Shown here in pieces: positions 57,912 to 64,000 of a stretch of DNA of 64,000 nt. Origin of the DNA: Bacteroidota bacterium (GTDB lineage Bacteria > Bacteroidota > Ignavibacteria > UBA10030 > SZUA-254); contig DATDFQ010000015.1 in NCBI GenBank assembly GCA_036522515.1, forward strand, positions 62,001 through 126,000, written 5' to 3'. The notes under the pieces are model-generated. The model was not told the origin of the DNA, searched no databases, and saw nothing but the letters and a program-made list of their open reading frames with translations. Made by a program: the position numbers and the translations under genes. Positions within the stretch are counted from its first letter, which is position 1; the number at the start of each line of letters is the position of its first letter.

Positions 57912-58967
57912 ATGACCTCTCAAGATATCGAAAAAATGCTGGGCGCCGACGCGAAGAGCCTCCTCGAGCACACCTGCAAGGGGATCCCGAAGTCGATGCT
58001 CCATACTCCCGGGCCCGATTACGTCGAACGGATCTACGCGCAATCCGACAGGCCGACGCCGGTCCTGAAGAGCCTGAACTGGCTGATCCACCAGGGGCGG
58101 CTCGCGCACACGGGTTATCTCTCGATCCTGCCGGTGGACCAGGGCATCGAGCATTCGGCCGGCGCGTCGTTCGCCCCGAATCCGATTTACTTTGACCCGG
58201 AGAACATCGTCCGGCTCGCGATGGACGGGGGATGCAACGCGGTCGCCTCGACCCTCGGGGTCCTCGGGTCGGTCGCCCGGAAATATTCGCACAAAATCCC
58301 GTTCATTCTGAAGATCAACCATAACGAATTCCTCTCCTACCCGAATTCGTACGACCAGATCATGTTCGGGCGGGTCAAGCAGGCGTTCGACATGGGGGCG
58401 GTGGCCGTGGGCGCCACCATCTACTTCGGATCCGAGGAATCGAAACGCCAGATCCAGGAAGTCGGACTGGCGTTCCAGCATGCCCATGAGCTGGGGATGG
58501 GAACGATTCTCTGGTGCTACCTCCGGAACGCGGCGTTCAAGACCCCCGAGAAGGATTATCACCTCGCCGCCGACCTGACAGGCCAGGCGAACCATCTCGG
58601 CGTCACGATCCAGGCCGATATCATCAAGCAAAAACTTCCGGAGAACAACGGGGGTTTCAACGCCCTGAAGTTCGGGAAGACGAGCAAAAAGGTCTACACG
58701 GACCTCTCGAGCGATCATCCGATCGACCTCTGCCGGTATCAGGTTGCAAACTGCTACATGGGCAGGGCCGGGCTGATCAATTCGGGAGGCGCATCCGGAG
58801 AGAACGACATGGCGGAGGCTGTCCGGACCGCGGTGATCAACAAGCGCGCGGGCGGGATGGGCCTCATCTCCGGACGAAAGGCTTTCCAGCGTCCGATGAA
58901 GGAGGGAATCGCCATCCTGAATGCGATCCAGGATGTGTACCTCTCGGGCGACGTCACGATTGCCTGA
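57912..58967 (+). CDS. Class I fructose-bisphosphate aldolase, DhnA/archaeal type
   Basis: A 351-residue protein. [22 protein letters not shown] opens the barrel, with [19 protein letters not shown] and [16 protein letters not shown], as in FbaB/DhnA-like aldolases that use a lysine Schiff base instead of zinc. It splits or forms fructose-1,6-bisphosphate in glycolysis and gluconeogenesis. The C-terminal [16 protein letters not shown] contains the phosphate-binding loop. The downstream methyltransferase is 38 bases away on the same strand. Confidence 0.92.
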   Translation: MTSQDIEKMLGADAKSLLEHTCKGIPKSMLHTPGPDYVERIYAQSDRPTPVLKSLNWLIHQGRLAHTGYLSILPVDQGIEHSAGASFAPNPIYFDPENIVRLAMDGGCNAVASTLGVLGSVARKYSHKIPFILKINHNEFLSYPNSYDQIMFGRVKQAFDMGAVAVGATIYFGSEESKRQIQEVGLAFQHAHELGMGTILWCYLRNAAFKTPEKDYHLAADLTGQANHLGVTIQADIIKQKLPENNGGFNALKFGKTSKKVYTDLSSDHPIDLCRYQVANCYMGRAGLINSGGASGENDMAEAVRTAVINKRAGGMGLISGRKAFQRPMKEGIAILNAIQDVYLSGDVTIA

Positions 58968-59005
58968 ACGCCGTCTTCTCCCGGCGGGACTGCCGAGGGC
59001 CGGTC

Positions 59006-60181
59006 GTGCCTAAAGTCGTCACGTTGAGGAAAAATGAAGAGCGCCGGATCACCAACGGCCACCTCTGGGCGTTCAGCAATGAAATCCTGAGCATCGCGGG
59101 CGAGCCGGCGGCTGGAGATATCGTCGAGCTGCGCACCCACTCCGGCGGGCTTCTGGGGACCGGGTTTTACAATCCCGGCTCCCTGATCGCGGTGCGGCTT
59201 CTCACGCGGCTGGAGGAAGAGATCGACTTCCGTTTCTTCGCGAGGAGGATCGAAGCCGCCCTCCTCCTCCGGCGCACGCTTTACCAGGAGTCCGAAACCT
59301 TCCGCCTCATCCACGGCGAGAGCGATTTCCTTCCCGGCCTCATCGTCGACAAATACAACGACCAGCTTGCGATTCAGGCGCTCTCCTACGGCATGGACAG
59401 GCGGCTCACGTTGATCTGCGACGTGCTCGAATCGATCTTCCATCCGGCCTCGATCGTCGAGCGGAACGATGCGCCGGTCCGCTCGCTGGAGGGACTCGAG
59501 CAGCGGAAAGGAATCCTGAGAGGAGCGGCGTCTCCGGCGCGCATCACCGAACACGGAGTGGAGTATACCGTCGACCTCCTGGAGGGCCAGAAGACGGGAT
59601 TCTTCCTGGATCAGCGCGAGAACCGCCACGCCATCCGGCGCTACGCGGCGGGCCGCCGGGTCCTCGATTGTTTTTGCAACGAGGGAGGTTTTGCCCTGAA
59701 TGCTGCCGCCTCCGGCGCTTCGGAAGTGACCGGCATTGACGTCTCCGAGCGCGCAATCACGAGGGCGGCCGAGAACTCCTCCCGCAACAAACTCCCCGTG
59801 AGCCCCTCCTTCGTCAAAGCCGATTCCTTCGACTACATGAAGGAAGCGGTCGCCAGGGGCGAACAGTTCGACCTTGTCATTTTGGACCCTCCCTCCTTTG
59901 CGAAAAGCAAAAAATCCGTCCGCAAGGCGAAGAAGGGTTACAAGGAACTCCACTCGTACGCCTACAGGCTGTTAAGGCCGAACGGCATCCTCGCAACCGC
60001 CTCCTGCTCTCACCACGTGTTCGAAGAGACGTTTCTCGAGATCATCCACGATTCCGCCCGCGCCGCGGGAAAGACGATCAGCCTCCTGGAATGGCGCGGC
60101 GCTTCCCCCGACCATCCCGTGCTCCCCGGCATGCAGGAAACCCGGTATCTGAAATTTGCGGTAGTCGCCGTGCGGGCGTAA
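59006..60181 (+). CDS. RlmI-family 23S rRNA cytosine-5 methyltransferase
   Basis: A 391-residue protein from GTG 59006 (VPKVVTLRKNEERRI); upstream codons in the open frame are an aldolase shadow. The N-terminal PUA domain is about 2-75. SAM motif I is RVLDCFCNEGGFALNAAA, motif IV VILDPPSFAKSKKS, and CSHHV gives the late cysteine. FFLDQRENRHAIRRY is the family hallmark. It likely methylates a 23S rRNA cytosine as RlmI does. Exact site unknown. Confidence 0.9.
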   Translation: MPKVVTLRKNEERRITNGHLWAFSNEILSIAGEPAAGDIVELRTHSGGLLGTGFYNPGSLIAVRLLTRLEEEIDFRFFARRIEAALLLRRTLYQESETFRLIHGESDFLPGLIVDKYNDQLAIQALSYGMDRRLTLICDVLESIFHPASIVERNDAPVRSLEGLEQRKGILRGAASPARITEHGVEYTVDLLEGQKTGFFLDQRENRHAIRRYAAGRRVLDCFCNEGGFALNAAASGASEVTGIDVSERAITRAAENSSRNKLPVSPSFVKADSFDYMKEAVARGEQFDLVILDPPSFAKSKKSVRKAKKGYKELHSYAYRLLRPNGILATASCSHHVFEETFLEIIHDSARAAGKTISLLEWRGASPDHPVLPGMQETRYLKFAVVAVRA

Positions 60182-60182
60182 C

Positions 60183-60316
60183 GGGCGAGGCATGCCTCGC
60201 CCCTGCATCCACACTCGTTCCCACGCTCTGCGTGGGAACGCATATTGCGGCGCTCTGCGCCGCTACGAGGTTCGGACGCAGAGCGTCCGGGTATGCATTC
60301 CGCCGCGGAGCGGCGG
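60183..60316. repeat. Cluster of five consecutive small hairpins (family 4)
   Basis: Stems at 60183-60202 (GGGCGAGG/CCTCGCCC), 60216-60240 (CGTTCCCACG/CGTGGGAACG), 60247-60263 (GCGGCGC/GCGCCGC), 60274-60288 (GGACGC/GCGTCC) and 60300-60316 (CCGCCGC/GCGGCGG). Starts one base after the methyltransferase stop. Confidence 0.85.
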
Positions 60317-60355
60317 AACGAGATAAATAGAGGTGGTTTGTGTACGGGCGTAGGG

Positions 60356-60384
60356 TTGACTTTGCCGGAAGCCGGAATTATATT
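60356..60384 (+). promoter_or_regulatory. Predicted promoter for outer-membrane protein gene
   Basis: TTGACT (60356-60361), 17-base spacer, TATATT (60379-60384), one of the best matches in the window. The start codon options lie 32 and 56 bases further on. Confidence 0.65.
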
Positions 60385-60415
60385 GTGGAGGGGGGTGTTG
60401 GATACCTATAGAGAG

Positions 60416-61129
60416 ATGATCAATCGAGGGCGGTGTTCCGTGAGACCGGTACGAACCATAGCGGCAATTTCGGCATTCCTGCTCTTCCTCCTTCCCCTGC
60501 TCCACGCCCAGGATAAGTCGCGCGGCGACACCACCATCACCTTCGGCACGATTCAACAGGCGCAGAAACTCCCGGCTCTTCCGGTCGAGCGCACCAATTC
60601 GTGGGGCATCGACCTGATGGTGTCGACGAACGGGTTCGGCCTCGGAACCTTCTACCGTCACGAGTACAGCGACGAGCTCTCGGGGTTCCTCGATTTCTCG
60701 ATCTCGGAGGCGAAGGACGACGACGAGGTGGAGTACATCGACATTTACGGCAACACGTTTACGCCGGGGAAGGTCAACCGGTTCCTCGTGATGCCGGTCT
60801 TCCTCGGACTGGAGAAGCGCCTGTTCAAGGACGAAATCCTCGACAACTTCAGGCCCTATGTCAACTGCGCCGCGGGCCCGGCGATGATTTACGTCTTCCC
60901 GTACAATCAGGAGTATTTCAGCGCGCTCGGAAAAGGGCAGCCGAAATACACCTTCGGGGGATACGTCGGAGTGGGAGCCTTCTTCGGCTCGGAGCAGTCG
61001 AACCTCCTCGGCCTGAATCTGCGCTACTACTACCTCCCCTACTTCAGCGGACTCGAGAGCCTGCAGAACGTTTCCAAGACCCAGTTCGGCGGTTTTTTCA
61101 TCACGCTCAATTTCGGAAGCACGCTCTAA
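60416..61129 (+). CDS. Predicted outer-membrane beta-barrel protein
   Basis: From ATG 60416 the product is 237 aa; a GTG at 60440 with GAGGG before it is an equally likely start. A signal peptide (ISAFLLFLLPLLHAQ) is followed by amphipathic beta strands such as WGIDLMVSTNGFGLGTFY and NLLGLNLRYYYLPYF. It ends GGFFITLNFGSTL, with a hydrophobic and aromatic last strand and no T9SS domain. A small barrel of the porin/OmpA-like type is likely. Function unknown. A strong promoter precedes it. Confidence 0.78.
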   Translation: MINRGRCSVRPVRTIAAISAFLLFLLPLLHAQDKSRGDTTITFGTIQQAQKLPALPVERTNSWGIDLMVSTNGFGLGTFYRHEYSDELSGFLDFSISEAKDDDEVEYIDIYGNTFTPGKVNRFLVMPVFLGLEKRLFKDEILDNFRPYVNCAAGPAMIYVFPYNQEYFSALGKGQPKYTFGGYVGVGAFFGSEQSNLLGLNLRYYYLPYFSGLESLQNVSKTQFGGFFITLNFGSTL

Positions 61130-61154
61130 GTCGAGATCATTCTGACAGAGAATC

Positions 61155-61254
61155 GGTAGGCGCGACCTTTAGGTCGCGTGCCGTTTAACGCAGGCTAAAG
61201 CCTGCGCCTACCAAGCCCGATGCGTCGGTAGGCGCGACCTTTAGGTCGCGTGCC
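61155..61254. repeat. Hairpin repeat family 3, copy b
   Basis: Three hairpins: CGCGACCTTTAGGTCGCG twice and CGCAGGCTAAAGCCTGCG between them, separated by CCTACC / CGGTAGG linkers. Lies between two convergent genes and may end transcription or protect both messages. Confidence 0.88.
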
Positions 61255-61260
61255 GGTCGT

Positions 61261-64000
61261 TCATCTTGCAAGAACAAGCTTTTTCACCTGTACGAACGAA
61301 CCCGCCTCGAGACGGTAAAAATAGATGCCGCTCGCAAGGCCCCGGAAATCGGCGCTGAACATGTACGACCCCGCATCATACACCCCGTCCGCCAGCGTCA
61401 TCACGTTCCTTCCGAGCAGATCGTAAACCAGCAGCCTGAGGCGGCTCCTCCCCGGCACTCCGACCGTGATGGACGTGACCGGATTGAAGGGGTTCGGAAA
61501 ATTCTGGCTCAAGTTGAATGCCGTGGGAATCTCGCGGTCCCTGCTTACTCCTGTCGCCGGCGTATTCGTATCGATCCGGTAGCAGCTGTCATGCCCCGGC
61601 CAGCCTGTCGCGGGGTGAAGCCCCGTCACGGCTTCAACGGCAAGCCCTGTGCCCCCTTTCGCAATGTCGAAGTAACGGTAATCTCCTCCGACGTAATCCT
61701 TCATTCCCGTGAACGCGCCGGTTCCGTCGAACGAGGAGAGGACCGCAGGCCCGTAATCGAACTCGACGATGTTGGTCGTTTCATGGAGCCGGATCTGAAA
61801 ATTGAGCAGCGTGGCGTTGACGGAGCTGCAGCAGGGGGGCATGTTTTTCCACTGGACGACGAAGACGCGCGCCGGGGCCGTTCCTTCCGTAGCGGTGCTG
61901 ATGACCCCCGTCGTACCACCGGTGTATAAGTCGGACCACCAGGGCCCGAGCACTTTCGTCGGACGATCGGTCGTGGACATCACCACCCTGAAAAAACCTC
62001 CGATCTGCGCGGCCGTCGACAACCCCCTCACCGACCCCCTCGCTCCCGTGCCGAATTCCATCCACCCGTTCGTGCTGATCTGAACGGAGTCATAGAAGAA
62101 CCGGTCGTACTGAAAAGGGAACGGGAGCGCCATGATGCTTTGCACATCGTCTCCGCTCGGACCGGGCGCCCCGCCGGAGATCTCGGTATAGGGGCAACCC
62201 AGCTTGCTGACGAGAAACGAGGACACGTCGGCGGCCGAGAGAACCGTCATGCTCCCTCTCAGAGTATCGTCGCCGGGGGCCTGATCTCCCGAAAGGGAGA
62301 TCGCCTCCAGCGTGTACACACCCGTGTCCGGCGGATTAAAACCGCCTGCGAATGTCACATCCCTCTCCTCCGCCAAATTCATCCCCGCGGTGCGGCGGGT
62401 GTCGGAGTAGAGTTCTGTCTGGCCCCGGAGGATGCGGTATTGCACGTTGAACGAATCGGGATGGGCGACGGAACCGATGTTCCTGAACCGCGCCCGGATC
62501 GGCGTCACCGTCAGGCCAAGATCGCTGGTCGCGCCATCCGCGGGTGCCACAAGTTGCGCGGCCTTGATATCCAGAAAGTCGGGCGGCAGTTCACCGATCA
62601 GCTTCCGTTCGTAGACGCCGTTCCCGTGGGTCGCGACCCTGAGAGCCCTGTTCGAGGGAGAAATAGCAAGGTCGGCCACGATGACCGCGTCGGGCAGGCC
62701 CTCGCCGAACGCCGACCAGGTTGAGCCGGCGTCCGTCGACGCATAGACCCCCATGTCGTTTCCCGCATAGACGATATTCGTATGGAGCGGATCGATCGCG
62801 ACCGCGGATGTCGGCATGTCGGGGAGCGAACCGCTGATATCCGCCCAGCTCGCGCCCGCGTCAATCGACTTGAAGAGATGGCCCGATCCGAACCCCCCGA
62901 ACGCCGCGTACACCACGCGGGAATCGGCCGGATCCACCACGACGTCGAGCGGATAGCGGTCGGGCAGGGTTCCTGTCACGTCGCTCCATGAGGCTCCGCC
63001 GTTCACCGTGCGGAAGAGACGGGCCCGAGCGGAAACGGGCGCGACTCCGACAAAGACCGTGTCCGGGCTCGTGGGCGCGATCGCCATCGAGAGCGCCGGG
63101 TCGCCGTCGAGCATGATGCCGCTATTCGTCACGCTCCACGTGTTCCCCTGGTTCGTGGTCTTGTACACTCTCTGGTTTGCGAAGTAGAGCGTGGACGGAT
63201 TCGAGCGGGAGAGAGCAAAGGGGGAGTTCCACCCCCCGGTGCCGCCGAACCCCATACATGTGGAAAAAGAGACCCCCCGGTTGTCCGATCTGCAGACAGA
63301 GCTTCCGTTGCGATTGTCCGCATAGACGATCTGGTCGTTTGTCGGGTCGACCGCCGTCCATCCGACCTCATCGCTCACGCCGCGGGACCATACCCGGTTC
63401 CCGTGGTAGAGGTAGCCGGGAATGTGGTCCTGCGACTGGGTCACCGCGAAGAGCGAGTCCTGCTCGGAATTTGAAAAACCGTTGTAGAGTTGACCGGTCT
63501 GCATCCCGTCGCCGACGCTCGCAAATGTGAATCCAAAATCGGTCGTCCTGTAGACTCCGTCGTCGTTCACCACATAGACGATCTCCGGATTCTGCGGGTC
63601 GCGGGCGAACGCGTGATTATCGGAATAGAGCCCGCCGCTCGAATTGAACGACCTGCCGCCGTCGAGCGAGGATCCTGCGCTCACGGCCGCGTGGATGATT
63701 CTGCTCGAGTCCGCGGGGTGGACCGCCACGAAATGGGAATACCATCCCTGCTGCCCGAAACTGGGACCCGTCGACTGATCGCTTAGCTTTGACCAGCTCT
63801 CGCCGAAATTGGTCGTCCTCCAAAGGGCGCCGATTCCGGTCGTGCTGTCGGCGACGCTTGCATAGACGACATCGGGATGCGCCTCATAGACGTCGAGAAG
63901 CGTCTTGCCGGTCGAGCCGTTGGAAAAGACCACCTCCCAGGTTGTCCCGCCGTCCAGCGTGCGCCAGATCGCGCTCAACGGGTCGAGGTTTCCGATGGAG
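61261..64000 (-). CDS. Secreted Asp-box (BNR/sortilin-like) propeller protein with T9SS sorting domain (5' end beyond window)
   Basis: The frame is open to base 64000, so the N-terminus is missing; over 910 residues are seen. Repeated Asp-box motifs of the form T-x-D-G-G-x-T-W occur about seven times (RTLDGGTTW, RTTNFGESW, KTTNQGNTW, RTVNGGASW, KSIDAGASW, STDAGSTW), marking one or more beta-propellers. A CARDB-like stretch and a nidogen-like domain follow. The end is a type A T9SS domain with QNFPNPFNPVTSITV and GIYFYRLEAG. Probably a surface protein, perhaps glycan-binding. Function unknown. Confidence 0.9.
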   Translation of the reverse strand, partial: SIGNLDPLSAIWRTLDGGTTWEVVFSNGSTGKTLLDVYEAHPDVVYASVADSTTGIGALWRTTNFGESWSKLSDQSTGPSFGQQGWYSHFVAVHPADSSRIIHAAVSAGSSLDGGRSFNSSGGLYSDNHAFARDPQNPEIVYVVNDDGVYRTTDFGFTFASVGDGMQTGQLYNGFSNSEQDSLFAVTQSQDHIPGYLYHGNRVWSRGVSDEVGWTAVDPTNDQIVYADNRNGSSVCRSDNRGVSFSTCMGFGGTGGWNSPFALSRSNPSTLYFANQRVYKTTNQGNTWSVTNSGIMLDGDPALSMAIAPTSPDTVFVGVAPVSARARLFRTVNGGASWSDVTGTLPDRYPLDVVVDPADSRVVYAAFGGFGSGHLFKSIDAGASWADISGSLPDMPTSAVAIDPLHTNIVYAGNDMGVYASTDAGSTWSAFGEGLPDAVIVADLAISPSNRALRVATHGNGVYERKLIGELPPDFLDIKAAQLVAPADGATSDLGLTVTPIRARFRNIGSVAHPDSFNVQYRILRGQTELYSDTRRTAGMNLAEERDVTFAGGFNPPDTGVYTLEAISLSGDQAPGDDTLRGSMTVLSAADVSSFLVSKLGCPYTEISGGAPGPSGDDVQSIMALPFPFQYDRFFYDSVQISTNGWMEFGTGARGSVRGLSTAAQIGGFFRVVMSTTDRPTKVLGPWWSDLYTGGTTGVISTATEGTAPARVFVVQWKNMPPCCSSVNATLLNFQIRLHETTNIVEFDYGPAVLSSFDGTGAFTGMKDYVGGDYRYFDIAKGGTGLAVEAVTGLHPATGWPGHDSCYRIDTNTPATGVSRDREIPTAFNLSQNFPNPFNPVTSITVGVPGRSRLRLLVYDLLGRNVMTLADGVYDAGSYMFSADFRGLASGIYFYRLEAGSFVQVKKLVLAR

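Noticed and set aside
60183-60316. A CRISPR array
   Set aside because: The hairpins differ in sequence and are not separated by uniform spacers, and no cas genes are present.

Overview
The window is a GC-rich, densely coded chromosomal segment with no phage, plasmid or insertion-sequence genes. It holds about 54 protein genes and one tRNA gene. The probable source is a member of the Bacteroidota / Chlorobiota / Ignavibacteriota group. Three secreted proteins end in a type IX secretion (T9SS) sorting domain with the NPFNP motif. The acyl-CoA carboxylase and the CCA-adding enzyme read like those of this group. The tRNA gene lacks an encoded CCA. I cannot fix the genus. An uncultured Ignavibacteria-like bacterium fits best, which is inference.

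Layout. 1-3031 (+): the end of larB, then cystathionine beta-synthase and a cystathionine gamma-lyase/synthase. 3243-7605 (+): PTS EIIA, hisS, an unknown gene, an Lgt-like gene, a glutaredoxin-like gene, a small membrane protein and rlmB. 7634-12644 (-): an operon of acyl-CoA dehydrogenase, acyl-CoA carboxylase beta subunit, a secreted unknown and an NtrC-type regulator. 12940-21227 (-): a seven-gene operon of acyl-CoA dehydrogenase, guaB, M24 peptidase, glycosyltransferase, purD, sugar epimerase and meaB. 21516-23261 (-): two response regulators. 23565-23638 (-): tRNA-Pro. 23787-26021 (-): a T9SS-exported sugar-dehydrogenase-like propeller. 26318-30569 (+): a BatA-like VWA protein, hflX and suhB. 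30530-32764 (-): a MASE1-PAS histidine kinase. 32900-39499 (-): a ten-gene operon from murI through a CADD-like protein, phhB, pyrE, mscS, NUDIX, zinc ribbon, pyrimidine phosphorylase and CBS protein to a membrane-anchored ferredoxin. 39663-40460 (-): a methyltransferase. 40741-45890 (+): an operon with aldehyde dehydrogenase, lipoprotein, YbjQ-like protein and a large Rossmann protein. 46107-47537 (-): a T9SS cargo protein. 47723-53625 (-): a MacA/MacB/TolC-type efflux operon with two permeases. 53741-57730 (-): a GT-C membrane protein, Gfo/Idh/MocA oxidoreductase and cca. 57912-61129 (+): a DhnA-type aldolase, an RlmI-type methyltransferase and an outer-membrane protein. 61261-64000 (-): a T9SS-exported Asp-box propeller, cut by the window edge.

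Intergenic regions carry several families of short hairpin repeats. Two of them share end sequences but have different cores. Fourteen gene starts and the tRNA are preceded by promoters close to TTGACA-N16/17-TATATT. A few of these place the predicted transcript start on, or within a few bases of, the start codon.

The most notable biological lead is the CADD-family protein at 37961-38650. It keeps the six metal ligands and the sacrificial Tyr and Lys positions of the chlamydial self-sacrificing p-aminobenzoate synthase, and it sits next to a pterin carbinolamine dehydratase. Other leads are a 22-codon leader ORF coupled to a TTG-started membrane protein, a probable CTG start for the pyrimidine phosphorylase, an Lgt-like protein altered at key positions, and a 569-residue Rossmann protein of unknown role.
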